Shown here one piece after another: positions 1-9,825 of a DNA stretch of 64,000 nt. The notes below the pieces were generated by a model. That model made no database searches. It was not told where the DNA came from and worked only from the letters and a program-made list of their open reading frames with translations. Position 1 is the stretch's first letter; the number at the start of each line of letters is the position of its first letter. The position numbers and the translations under genes are program-made. Source of the DNA: Yersinia frederiksenii ATCC 33641 (lineage in GTDB: Bacteria > Pseudomonadota > Gammaproteobacteria > Enterobacterales > Enterobacteriaceae); NCBI RefSeq assembly GCF_000754805.1, contig NZ_KN150731.1, positions 3,087,886-3,151,885 of the forward strand, given 5' to 3'.

Positions 1-108
1 GGCTGGTTGGATGACGATGGCGTAAGACGTGCAGCAACTGCATTGGCTAAAACCGGTTACGGTAAATATCTATTGGACTTGCTCCATGCTCGTCCGCGCC
101 AGTATTGA
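1..108 (+). CDS. rffH: RffH (RmlA2) glucose-1-phosphate thymidylyltransferase, C-terminal end only
   Basis: Frame 1 is open from the window edge to a TGA at 106-108 and encodes 35 residues ending in the tail HARPRQY, which closely resembles the end of E. coli RffH. The family makes dTDP-glucose from glucose-1-phosphate and dTTP, the first nucleotide-sugar step toward dTDP-Fuc4NAc for ECA. The stop lies 23 bases inside the wecD frame, consistent with translational coupling in the ECA operon. Only the tail is present, so catalytic residues cannot be judged. Confidence 0.88.
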   Translation, partial: GWLDDDGVRRAATALAKTGYGKYLLDLLHARPRQY

Positions 109-856
109 GCCACTGGCCTGGGAAAGTGAATTTTTCCAGCGGCCGAGTGCAAAACTTCATTTCTCCGACTCAGCCCCGCAAGTCAACCCGGCTGAGTTGG
201 ATGTTTTTACCCTTACCCAAGCCAAAGTTCCGACTCATCGCCTTGATCTTATTGATGCTCTCGGCCAGCTTGGCTTCAAGTTAGTTGAAGGGGAAGTCGA
301 TCTGTCGCTGTCAGTGGGTGTGAACGACACGGTTGGCACGGAAAATGCTTCATTTTCAGTAGATGCTAAGACTGATACCGGAACCTGCCAACATCGGGTC
401 ACAACTTATCCCTATCGGGTTGCAACCACGGAAGACATTCCGCTATTGCGTAGTGTGGCCGCCAATGCCTTTGCATTGAGTCGTTTTCGGGCCCCGTGGT
501 ATGACCCACAGGACAGTGGACGATTTTATGCATTGTGGGCTGAAAAGGCGGTGTTAGGTACTTTTGATCATCAGTGTTTATTGGTGATGGATTCGTCGGG
601 GCAACCTGCGGGTTTTGTTACACTACGTGATTTGCATGATGGTAGCGCACGTATTGGCCTGTTGGCGGTATTCCCGGATGCGCAGGGTAAAGGCATAGGT
701 TCATCATTAATGTCGGCGGCAAAGCAGTGGTGCCAGAGTCACGGATTACACCGGTTACTGGTAGCGACACAAATGAGCAATATTGCTGCTTTACGTCTTT
801 ATATTCGTAGTGGTGCCTCGATTGAGAGCACCGCATATTGGTTATGCAGGGGATGA
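86..856 (+). CDS. wecD: WecD, dTDP-4-amino-4,6-dideoxygalactose (fucosamine) N-acetyltransferase
   Basis: This 256-residue GNAT acetyltransferase transfers acetyl from acetyl-CoA to dTDP-4-amino-4,6-dideoxy-galactose, giving dTDP-Fuc4NAc, the third sugar donor of the ECA repeat. The start at 86 is chosen because MLVRASIEPLAWE aligns with the E. coli N-terminus; the frame extends upstream to 29, but those residues lie inside rffH. The acetyl-CoA loop QGKGIGSSL lies in the C-terminal third, and the SRFRAPWY and GTFDHQC segments are typical of the family. It is somewhat longer than E. coli WecD because of a variable stretch between about residues 75 and 110. It overlaps rffH by 23 bases and is followed after one base by wecE. 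Confidence 0.95.
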   Translation: MLVRASIEPLAWESEFFQRPSAKLHFSDSAPQVNPAELDVFTLTQAKVPTHRLDLIDALGQLGFKLVEGEVDLSLSVGVNDTVGTENASFSVDAKTDTGTCQHRVTTYPYRVATTEDIPLLRSVAANAFALSRFRAPWYDPQDSGRFYALWAEKAVLGTFDHQCLLVMDSSGQPAGFVTLRDLHDGSARIGLLAVFPDAQGKGIGSSLMSAAKQWCQSHGLHRLLVATQMSNIAALRLYIRSGASIESTAYWLCRG

Positions 857-857
857 G

Positions 858-1988
858 ATGATTCCATTTAACGCTCCACCGGTAGTCGGCACTGAATTGG
901 GTTATATGCAGGCCGCAATGAATAGCGGCAAGTTATGCGGTGATGGTGGGTTTACCCGTCGCTGTCAGCAGTGGATGGAAAAACATTTCGATTGCCCGAA
1001 AGTGTTACTGACCCCTTCTTGTACTGCCTCACTGGAAATGGCCGCGTTGCTGCTGGATATCAAGCCCGGCGATGAAGTGATCATGCCAAGTTTCACCTTT
1101 GTCTCTACTGCCAATGCTTTTGTATTGCGTGGAGCGAAAATGGTGTTTGTTGATATTCGTCCAGACACCATGAACATTGATGAAACCAAGATTGAAGCGG
1201 CTATTACCGACAAAACCAGAGTTATCGTGCCAGTCCACTATGCGGGTGTTGCCTGTGAAATGGATACCATCATGGCACTGGCAAAAAAACATAATTTGTT
1301 TGTAGTCGAAGATGCAGCTCAGGGCGTGATGTCAACTTACAAAGGCAAAGCGCTGGGGACTATCGGCCATATTGGTTGCTTCAGCTTCCATGAAACCAAA
1401 AACTACACCGCGGGTGGTGAAGGGGGTGCGACGCTAATCAATGACCCATCATTGATTGATCGCGCAGAAATTATCCGTGAGAAAGGGACTAATCGCAGCC
1501 AGTTCTTCCGCGGTCAGGTAGATAAGTACACTTGGCGTGATATCGGCTCCAGCTATTTGATGTCTGATTTACAGGCGGCTTACCTGTGGGGCCAGTTGGA
1601 AGCCGCGGAGCAAATCAACCAACGCCGTCTGGCACTGTGGCACACTTACTATGATGCTTTCAAACCGTTGGCGGATGCCGGTCGTATTGATTTGCCGGTT
1701 ATTCCCGGTAATTTGGCACAGAACGCGCACATGTTTTATATCAAACTGCGTGACATCGAAGAGCGTTCAGCTTTCATCAGCTATTTAAAAGAAGCTGAGA
1801 TTATGGCGGTATTCCATTACATTCCACTGCATGCTTGCCCGGCAGGTGAAGAGTTTGGTCGTATGGATGGTGAAGACCGCTTTACCACCAAGGAAAGTGA
1901 ACGTCTGGTTCGCTTGCCAATCTTCTATAACCTGACTGATGTTAATCAGAGCACGGTCATTAATACTGTACTCAGTTTCTTCGCCTGA
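858..1988 (+). CDS. wecE: WecE, dTDP-4-amino-4,6-dideoxygalactose transaminase
   Basis: This 376-residue PLP-dependent sugar aminotransferase (DegT/DnrJ/EryC1 family) converts dTDP-4-keto-6-deoxyglucose to dTDP-4-amino-4,6-dideoxygalactose using glutamate. The length equals that of E. coli WecE. The PLP lysine is K181 within SFHETKNYTAGGEGG, and the upstream EDAAQG motif supplies the PLP pyridine-nitrogen Asp. The ATG at 858 is used because MIPFNAPPVVG is the conserved start; the open frame upstream is the wecD 3' end. The gene lies one base after wecD and one base before wzxE, so it is co-translated in the ECA operon. Confidence 0.97.
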   Translation: MIPFNAPPVVGTELGYMQAAMNSGKLCGDGGFTRRCQQWMEKHFDCPKVLLTPSCTASLEMAALLLDIKPGDEVIMPSFTFVSTANAFVLRGAKMVFVDIRPDTMNIDETKIEAAITDKTRVIVPVHYAGVACEMDTIMALAKKHNLFVVEDAAQGVMSTYKGKALGTIGHIGCFSFHETKNYTAGGEGGATLINDPSLIDRAEIIREKGTNRSQFFRGQVDKYTWRDIGSSYLMSDLQAAYLWGQLEAAEQINQRRLALWHTYYDAFKPLADAGRIDLPVIPGNLAQNAHMFYIKLRDIEERSAFISYLKEAEIMAVFHYIPLHACPAGEEFGRMDGEDRFTTKESERLVRLPIFYNLTDVNQSTVINTVLSFFA

Positions 1989-1989
1989 T

Positions 1990-3246
1990 ATGTCGCTGGC
2001 AAAAGCATCGATTTGGACTGCTGGCTCTACGCTGATTAAGATCGGCGTAGGGCTGTTAGTGGTTAAACTGCTGGCGGTGACCTTCGGCCCCAGTGGTGTT
2101 GGGCAGGCGGGAAACTTCCGCCAGCTCATTACGGTACTCGGCGTGCTCTCTGGCGCAGGTATCTTCAATGGTATTACTAAATATGTTGCTGAATATCATC
2201 AGCAACCAGAACGTCTGCGAGCAGTATTAGGGACTTCATCAGCGATTGTGCTGGGGTTCTCTACGTTGTTAGCATTGATTTTCCTGTTGGCGGCCAAGCC
2301 CGTCAGCATGGCGCTATTTGGTCACAGTGATTACCAGAATGTGGTGCGAGCCGTCGCACTTATTCAGATGGGTATCGCCTACGCCAACCTGTTTCTGGCA
2401 ATCCTTAAGGGCTATCGCGATGCCATGGGGAATGCGCTGGCGGTGATCGGCGGTAGCCTGATTGGTGTGGTGGCGTATTATATTTGCTTTCAGATTGGGG
2501 GATATCCCGGCGCTTTGGTGGGGCTGGCATTGGTTCCTGCGCTGGTGGTTATCCCAGCGGGTATAATGCTCGTTCGTCGCAAGACTATTCCCTTAAGTTA
2601 TCTTAAACTTAGCTGGGATAAAGCCTTAGCGAGCCATTTGGGTAAGTTTACCATTATGGCGTTGATTACTTCGGTGACCTTGCCGGTTGCTTATGTGATG
2701 ATGCGTAACTTGCTGGCTGACCGCTATGGTTGGGATGCCGTCGGGATCTGGCAGGGGGTGAGCAGTATTTCAGATGCTTATCTACAATTTATCACAGCGT
2801 CATTTACCGTCTATTTGCTACCTACGTTGTCGAGACTCAAGGATAAAGCGGCAATTTCTCGTGAAATCCTGCGCTCATTGAAGTTTGTCTTGCCAGCTGT
2901 GGCGACCGCCAGTCTGATGGTCTGGCTGTTACGTGATTTTGCGATCTGGTTGCTGTTTTCTCACCAGTTCACGGCAATGCGTGACCTCTTTGCCTGGCAA
3001 CTCGTGGGCGATGTGTTGAAAGTCGGGTCGTATGTATTTGGTTACTTGGTTATCGCCAAAGCCTCTTTACGCTTTTATATTCTGACGGAAGTCAGTCAGT
3101 TCTTACTGTTGACCGGGTTTGCCCATTGGTTAATCCCAATGAATGGCTCCTTGGGTGCGGCACAGGCCTACATGGCGACTTATATTGTCTATTTCGCACT
3201 CTGTAGCTGCGTATTCGTTATGTATCGTAGACATTCATCACCGTAA
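1990..3246 (+). CDS. wzxE: WzxE, ECA lipid III flippase
   Basis: This 418-residue polytopic inner-membrane protein of the MOP/MATE-like polysaccharide exporter group moves undecaprenyl-PP-linked GlcNAc-ManNAcA-Fuc4NAc from the cytoplasmic to the periplasmic face. About a dozen hydrophobic segments are spread along the chain. The N-terminus MSLAKASIWTAGSTLIKIG and the NFRQLITVLGVLSGAGIFNG block match E. coli WzxE (416 aa). The ATG at 1990 follows the wecE stop by one base; the frame continues upstream inside wecE but is not conserved there. Confidence 0.96.
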   Translation: MSLAKASIWTAGSTLIKIGVGLLVVKLLAVTFGPSGVGQAGNFRQLITVLGVLSGAGIFNGITKYVAEYHQQPERLRAVLGTSSAIVLGFSTLLALIFLLAAKPVSMALFGHSDYQNVVRAVALIQMGIAYANLFLAILKGYRDAMGNALAVIGGSLIGVVAYYICFQIGGYPGALVGLALVPALVVIPAGIMLVRRKTIPLSYLKLSWDKALASHLGKFTIMALITSVTLPVAYVMMRNLLADRYGWDAVGIWQGVSSISDAYLQFITASFTVYLLPTLSRLKDKAAISREILRSLKFVLPAVATASLMVWLLRDFAIWLLFSHQFTAMRDLFAWQLVGDVLKVGSYVFGYLVIAKASLRFYILTEVSQFLLLTGFAHWLIPMNGSLGAAQAYMATYIVYFALCSCVFVMYRRHSSP

Positions 3247-3262
3247 ACACTCTTTACAGTAG

Positions 3263-5727
<2,465 letters not shown>

Positions 5728-5735
5728 GGATCGTA

Positions 5736-6494
5736 ATGGAACCGAATACTGCTACGCCAAAAGAGACCGGCATTCCTAAATATAATGTCCGGGGTTTCGA
5801 TATCTGGGGTTTTCGTGACATGGCTCAGACGCTGGACCATCTGCTGAGCAGTGGCCCGGTGAAGACTGGCACCTTGGTGGCAATGAATGCAGAGAAACTG
5901 CTGAAAGCTGAAGATGATGCCGCGCTGCGCGAACTGATCTGTGAGGCAGAATATCTGTATGCCGATGGTATCAGTATGGTGCGCGCTATCCGCCGTAAAT
6001 ACCCGCAGGCTAAGCTTTCAAGGGTTGCCGGTGCTGACTTGTGGGAGGCACTGATGCAGCGCGCGGGCCAGCAAGGGACGCCAGTATTTTTAGTCGGTGG
6101 AAAACCTGAGGTTTTGGCAGAAACTGAAGCTAAACTTCGCGCGCAATGGAACGTCAATCTGGTAGGGAGTCAAGATGGCTATTTCACTCCTGAGCAGCGT
6201 GAGGTTCTGTTTGCCCGGATTGCGGCCAGTGGTGCGGCGATAGTCACTGTGGCTATGGGATCGCCTAAGCAGGAAATGTTTATGCGTGACTGCCGTAAAA
6301 TATATCCGAATGCGCTGTATATGGGCGTAGGCGGCACTTATGACGTCTTTACCGGCCATGTTAAACGTGCACCTAAGATATGGCAGAATCTGGGGCTGGA
6401 GTGGCTTTATCGCCTACTGGCTCAGCCAAGCCGCATTCGTCGCCAGTTCAAACTGCTCAAGTTTGTTGGCTATTATTACAGCGGTCGCCTGTAA
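5736..6494 (+). CDS. wecG: WecG, UDP-ManNAcA:lipid I N-acetylmannosaminuronate transferase
   Basis: This 252-residue WecG/TagA/CpsF-family (GT26) glycosyltransferase adds ManNAcA to undecaprenyl-PP-GlcNAc to form lipid II. Highly conserved blocks are [42 protein letters not shown] and [18 protein letters not shown]. The basic C-terminal segment, with many Arg and Lys residues, probably contributes membrane association. It is six residues longer than E. coli WecG, in the variable N-terminus. It is the last gene of the ECA operon here; a hairpin follows at 6507. Confidence 0.96.
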   Translation: MEPNTATPKETGIPKYNVRGFDIWGFRDMAQTLDHLLSSGPVKTGTLVAMNAEKLLKAEDDAALRELICEAEYLYADGISMVRAIRRKYPQAKLSRVAGADLWEALMQRAGQQGTPVFLVGGKPEVLAETEAKLRAQWNVNLVGSQDGYFTPEQREVLFARIAASGAAIVTVAMGSPKQEMFMRDCRKIYPNALYMGVGGTYDVFTGHVKRAPKIWQNLGLEWLYRLLAQPSRIRRQFKLLKFVGYYYSGRL

Positions 6495-6506
6495 TCATGT
6501 GCCCAA

Positions 6507-6531
6507 AGCAGGGTCATTCTGGCCCTGCTGT
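6507..6531 (+). terminator. Hairpin after wecG, probable ECA operon terminator
   Basis: Arms AGCAGGG (6507-6513) and CCCTGCT (6523-6529) form a 7-bp stem with a 9-base loop, 12 bases after the wecG stop. The T-run is weak (GTTATAA), so termination may be partial. Confidence 0.5.
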
Positions 6532-6861
6532 TATAAAACCTCCTCTAGCGATTCCCTCAATCAATACCAACTCGCCTTAATTCCATTATGGAATCAATTC
6601 TTATATTTTTATTCCATAAAGTTTTAGTTTCTTGTTTGCTAATCTACCTCAGATACGGAACGATACGCGCCGGCTACGGTTTTATGGACATTATTGCTTT
6701 TGTAATGAGCTGTTTCCTTATGCTTTAGCCTGCATTCGCTAATGTATTAATTATTAGGCTGGATACCTTAATTCAGCTTTTTTGAATCGCGGCATTCTAT
6801 TAATAACAACAACCGGGAAATCCGGAGCGGACATACACACCAGTAAGTTGATAGAGGATAT
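6532..6861 (+). promoter_or_regulatory. Gene-free leader region upstream of yifK
   Basis: These 330 bases between the ECA hairpin and yifK hold no convincing ORF. They are AT-rich and include an imperfect palindrome around TTCCATTATGGAA (6580-6592). A CA-rich tract AACAACAAC at 6805-6813, about 50 bases before the start codon, resembles the ACAACA-type targets of the small RNA GcvB. GcvB represses yifK in Salmonella, so this assignment rests on family knowledge plus the short match. No promoter could be assigned firmly. Confidence 0.4.
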
Positions 6862-8292
6862 ATGGCAGATAACGAAGGGAAAAAAGAATTACACCGCGGG
6901 CTGGAAGCCCGGCATATCGAACTAATAGCCTTAGGCGGCACCATTGGTGTCGGGCTGTTTATGGGTTCTGCCAGTACATTACAGTGGGCTGGACCTTCAG
7001 TATTACTGGCTTACATTATTGCTGGTTTGTTTGTGTTCTTCATAATGCGCTCGATGGGCGAAATGTTGTATCTGGAGCCAGTTGCAGGCTCTTTCGCCGT
7101 GTATGCACATAAATATCTTAGCCCCTATTTCGGCTATCTGACTGCTTGGGGCTATTGGTTTATGTGGATAGCGGTGGGGATATCTGAAATCACCGCTATT
7201 GGGGTATATGTCCAGTTCTGGTTCCCAGAGATACCGCAATGGTTACCCGCCATTGCAGGGGTAGCCGTCGTGGCGCTGGCTAACTTGGCCGCAGTGAGAT
7301 TGTATGGCGAGCTGGAGTTCTGGTTTGCGATGATCAAGGTGACAACCATCATTGTGATGATTCTGGTGGGCCTGGGCGTAATCTTCTTCGGCTTTGGTAA
7401 TCATGGTCAACCTATTGGCTTTGATAACCTGACGGCCCACGGTGGCTTCTTTGCAGGGGGCTGGAAAGGTTTCATGTTTGCACTGTGTATTGTGGTGGCT
7501 TCTTACCAAGGTGTTGAGTTGGTGGGGATTACCGCAGGTGAAGCTAGAATTCCTAAAGTTACATTGAAGCGTGCCATTAATAACATTCTATGGCGTATTC
7601 TGATTTTCTATGTCGGTGCCATTTTTGTCATTGTCACTATCTTCCCGTGGGACGGTATCGGTACCACGGGTAGCCCGTTTGTCCTGACCTTTGCCAAGAT
7701 AGGGATAGTCTCAGCTGCAGGGATTATCAACTTTGTGGTGCTTACCGCCGCGCTATCGGGATGTAATAGCGGCATGTATAGCGGCGGGCGCATGCTGTAT
7801 GCTTTGGCAAAAAACCGCCAACTCCCTGCTTGCCTGACAAAATTGTCGGCCAGCGGTGTGCCGGTTTATTGTATTGCCGTGACGATTATCTGCCTGATGA
7901 TAGGCTCTAGCCTCAATTACATCATTCCCAATCCACAGCAGGTGTTTGTTTACGTGTACAGTGCCAGCGTATTACCGGGTATGGTGCCGTGGTTTGTGGT
8001 GTTAGTCAGCCAACTGCGTTTTCGTCAGGTACATAAAGAGGCCTTGAAACAACATCCATTTAAATCCATCATGTTCCCGTATGTAAACTACCTCACTATC
8101 GCTTTCCTGATTTGTGTATTGGTCGGGATGGGGATTAACCCAGACACTCGCTTATCTTTATTAGTCGGGACTATTTTCCTTGGATTGGTGACGGCATGCT
8201 ATTTTGGGCTGGGAATGCATAAAAGACCCGGTCCGAAGCAAAATGCCCATAAAACCAGCAAACAAGGTGACGGAGAGGCTATCAGGAGCTGA
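6862..8292 (+). CDS. yifK: YifK (ThrP), APC-family amino-acid permease
   Basis: This 476-residue amino-acid/polyamine/organocation permease has about 12 membrane spans and sits in the inner membrane. The E. coli homologue is a proton-coupled threonine/serine transporter (ThrP). The substrate-loop signature [20 protein letters not shown] at residues 10-29 and the [16 protein letters not shown] segment are diagnostic. The protein is about 15 residues longer than the E. coli one, in a polar C-terminal tail. The ATG at 6862 is preceded by an AGAGGA Shine-Dalgarno. As in E. coli, it lies directly upstream of the Arg-His-Leu-Pro tRNA operon; a CA-rich tract in the leader may be a GcvB target. Confidence 0.95.
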   Translation: MADNEGKKELHRGLEARHIELIALGGTIGVGLFMGSASTLQWAGPSVLLAYIIAGLFVFFIMRSMGEMLYLEPVAGSFAVYAHKYLSPYFGYLTAWGYWFMWIAVGISEITAIGVYVQFWFPEIPQWLPAIAGVAVVALANLAAVRLYGELEFWFAMIKVTTIIVMILVGLGVIFFGFGNHGQPIGFDNLTAHGGFFAGGWKGFMFALCIVVASYQGVELVGITAGEARIPKVTLKRAINNILWRILIFYVGAIFVIVTIFPWDGIGTTGSPFVLTFAKIGIVSAAGIINFVVLTAALSGCNSGMYSGGRMLYALAKNRQLPACLTKLSASGVPVYCIAVTIICLMIGSSLNYIIPNPQQVFVYVYSASVLPGMVPWFVVLVSQLRFRQVHKEALKQHPFKSIMFPYVNYLTIAFLICVLVGMGINPDTRLSLLVGTIFLGLVTACYFGLGMHKRPGPKQNAHKTSKQGDGEAIRS

Positions 8293-8350
8293 CTTTTGTG
8301 GCAGAGTGAGCAAAGCGTAAGCAAACGCACCATTTCTTCTAAAAAAGCAC

Positions 8351-8379
8351 TAGACAGCCAAGCATTAAAACCGTAGTAT
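8351..8379 (+). promoter_or_regulatory. Promoter of the tRNA operon
   Basis: TAGACA (8351-8356) and TAGTAT (8374-8379) are separated by 17 bases and lie 21 bases before tRNA-Arg. A GC-rich discriminator (CCCCACCCGC) follows the -10, as in stringently controlled stable-RNA promoters. This is inferred from sequence alone. Confidence 0.6.
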
Positions 8380-8400
8380 CCCCACCCGCAACGGCGCTAA

Positions 8401-8477
<77 letters not shown>

Positions 8478-8549
8478 TTAATTTTGTGTGCAAGAGCTGC
8501 GGTGGTAAGATTGCCGCGTACGACGGTTGTAAAGTAGTAAGAAGTTATG

Positions 8550-8625
8550 GTGGCTATAGCTCAGTTGGTAGAGCCCTGGATTGTGATTCCAGTTGTCGTG
8601 GGTTCGAGCCCCATTAGCCACCCCA
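8550..8625 (+). tRNA. hisR: tRNA-His (anticodon GTG)
   Basis: 76 nt from G1 to the encoded CCA. The base before it, G8549, pairs with the discriminator C to give the extra G-1:C73 pair that marks tRNA-His. The anticodon loop TTGTGAT contains GTG. Confidence 0.98.
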
Positions 8626-8640
8626 AATTTTGTGGAACAT

Positions 8641-8727
8641 GCGATGGTGGCGGAATTGGTAGACGCGCTAGCTTCAGGTGTTAGTGTCCTTACGGACGTG
8701 AGGGTTCAAGTCCCTCCCTTCGCACCA
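8641..8727 (+). tRNA. leuT: tRNA-Leu (anticodon CAG)
   Basis: 87 nt with a long variable arm (TGTCCTTACGGACG) as in class II tRNAs, anticodon loop TTCAGGT, and encoded CCA. The acceptor 5' strand GCGATGG faces CCTTCGC on the 3' side, leaving a U5-U68 mismatch where E. coli leuT has A5-U68. Everything else pairs normally. Confidence 0.97.
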
Positions 8728-8802
8728 CACAAAACATGTAAATTTTATTAATATTTACATGGACATAGGTCGAGAGACCATGTAGAGTAGACAGTAAGAA
8801 AT

Positions 8803-8879
8803 CGGCGAGTAGCGCAGCTTGGTAGCGCAACTGGTTTGGGACCAGTGGGTCGGAGGTTCGAATCCTCTCTCGCCGACCA
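8803..8879 (+). tRNA. proM: tRNA-Pro (anticodon TGG)
   Basis: 77 nt with encoded CCA. The acceptor CGGCGAG/CTCGCCG pairs fully, and the anticodon loop TTTGGGA contains TGG. It is the last gene of the tRNA operon, 11 bases before the terminator hairpin. Confidence 0.98.
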
Positions 8880-8889
8880 ATTTCAGAAG

Positions 8890-8916
8890 AAACCCCGCAA
8901 TGCGGGGTTTTTTTTC
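8890..8916 (+). terminator. Rho-independent terminator of the tRNA operon
   Basis: AAACCCCGC and GCGGGGTTT form a strong GC-rich stem around a 3-base loop (AAT), followed by an uninterrupted T-run. Confidence 0.93.
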
Positions 8917-9103
8917 GTCTGCATTTCGTCCCCATCATCGCGATTTATGCGGTATATCCTCTCGTACTTCTGATCTTGTGAATAGCTATCTGCAATATCT
9001 TGCCAGCCCAAAACCCTGACACTCTAAAGCCATATTGGCACTGTTTGATCAAATTGGCTTGATGACATGGGCAGAACCACGATTTATTGGGCGAAAGCAT
9101 GAG
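8917..9103. other. Gene-free stretch between the tRNA operon and the glmZ control region
   Basis: I see no plausible protein gene here. E. coli has aslB and aslA between proM and hemY; neither is present. Open frames on both strands are short, lack a ribosome site, and overlap the control sites of glmZ. Confidence 0.5.
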
Positions 9104-9121
9104 TGTTGGCTTTTTGCGACA
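9104..9121 (+). promoter_or_regulatory. GlrR-type activator site 1 upstream of glmZ
   Basis: TGTTGGCTTTTTGCGACA matches the GlrR (QseF) consensus TGTC-N10-GACA in 7 of 8 fixed bases, about 265 bases upstream of the glmZ start. It belongs to a set of three such sites. Confidence 0.7.
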
Positions 9122-9135
9122 AAAGACGAATGCTT

Positions 9136-9153
9136 TGTCTCTGAAAGGTGACA
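9136..9153 (+). promoter_or_regulatory. GlrR-type activator site 2 upstream of glmZ
   Basis: TGTCTCTGAAAGGTGACA is a perfect match to TGTC-N10-GACA. GlrR is the enhancer-binding response regulator of the GlrK/GlrR pair, which drives glmY and, in Yersinia, glmZ through sigma-54. Confidence 0.85.
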
Positions 9154-9198
9154 TATAACTGACTGATAAATATTAATAAAATTAACACTCATGTATAA

Positions 9199-9216
9199 CG
9201 TCGTTTTGTAGCGACA
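9199..9216 (+). promoter_or_regulatory. GlrR-type activator site 3 upstream of glmZ
   Basis: CGTCGTTTTGTAGCGACA matches TGTC-N10-GACA in 7 of 8 fixed bases. Between this site and the promoter lies an AT-rich stretch (about 9280-9320) that could bind IHF to loop the DNA, but no IHF site was assigned. Confidence 0.65.
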
Positions 9217-9358
9217 GATCACTCTGGATGTCGATCTCTTGGTGTTGCAGGCAAGGTGCATAAGCAGATGAGAAAGGGTAAAAATAAAATTATTATAAAT
9301 TAGCCGATTAAGAATTTATTTAGGCCTGACGGAGTGAAATGGTTGCCCAAAGTGCGAC

Positions 9359-9377
9359 TTGGCACGCAAAGTGCAAT
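9359..9377 (+). promoter_or_regulatory. Sigma-54 promoter of glmZ
   Basis: TTGGCACGCAAAGTGCAAT matches the -24/-12 consensus TGGCACG-N4-TTGCA with one change. The GG and GC dinucleotides (9361-9362 and 9373-9374) are correctly spaced, and the -12 GC lies 13 bases before the expected RNA start. Confidence 0.88.
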
Positions 9378-9386
9378 ATCCATTAC

Positions 9387-9610
9387 GTAGATGCTCATCC
9401 CACTTATTATGACAGCCTGGTTTTTATAGCCAATTGTGCTTCATAAACCCAGGGATGATGCAGAGCCGATTTTAGGGTGCCTATTGTCCATGTAAACGAT
9501 GTTGAATATCTTCATCACATACCGGGCAAAACGTTGAGTGAGGCGCCGACATTGTTGTCTGTAGACCTGAAAATTTTAGACGCTTGCCCCTATCGGCAAG
9601 CGTTTTTTTT
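9387..9610 (+). ncRNA. glmZ: GlmZ small RNA
   Basis: GlmZ is an Hfq-dependent sRNA that base-pairs with the glmS leader to raise glucosamine-6-phosphate synthase; RapZ and RNase E cleave it unless the decoy GlmY is present. The sequence shows the E. coli GlmZ landmarks in order: the start GTAGATGCTCAT at 9387, CTTCATAAAC, GATGCAGAGCCG, the mRNA-pairing segment AACGTTGAGTGAGGC around 9530-9544, TTGTTGTCTGTAGACCTG, and a terminator stem CGCTTGCC (9581-9588)/GGCAAGCG (9595-9602) followed by nine T. It lies between the tRNA operon and hemY; the E. coli gene also sits beside hemY. Length is about 224 nt against about 207 in E. coli. Confidence 0.93.
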
Positions 9611-9616
9611 TGCATA

Positions 9617-9790
9617 TCCTTTGTACTTGAAGCCGCAGGGTTGTTAGCGGCTCTCTATTACTCGGCCCATCCTTGGGCCTCACCTCTTAGAGGCCACTGC
9701 AAGCAGCGTTCAAATCTGCTCCCGGCAAATTTGTCACCCTAATCACCTACCGGCGTAGGCTCATCCTTCGGGGTTGCGACTTCAATGACT
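9617..9790 (-). repeat. Degenerate ERIC-like intergenic repeat with an internal extra segment
   Basis: The left end (TTGTACTTGAAGCCGCAG then GTTAGCGGCTC) resembles one ERIC terminus. At 9736-9778 CACCCTAATCACCTAC and GTAGGCTCATCC resemble the inverted ERIC core. Between them lies a palindrome CTCGGCCC-ATCCTT-GGGCCTCACC that recurs near 44450. The resemblance is by eye and the element is strongly diverged. Confidence 0.5.
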
Positions 9791-9825
9791 TCGGATATTT
9801 CATAGGTATTTTACTATTAGCAGAA

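Noticed and set aside
1785-2168. A 127-codon minus-strand frame over the wecE/wzxE junction
   Set aside because: It lies wholly within two ECA genes whose reading frames are firmly conserved.
8690-8938. An 82-codon minus-strand frame over tRNA-Leu and tRNA-Pro
   Set aside because: It is the typical artefact of translating tRNA genes backwards (peptides like [11 protein letters not shown]); the tRNAs are certain.
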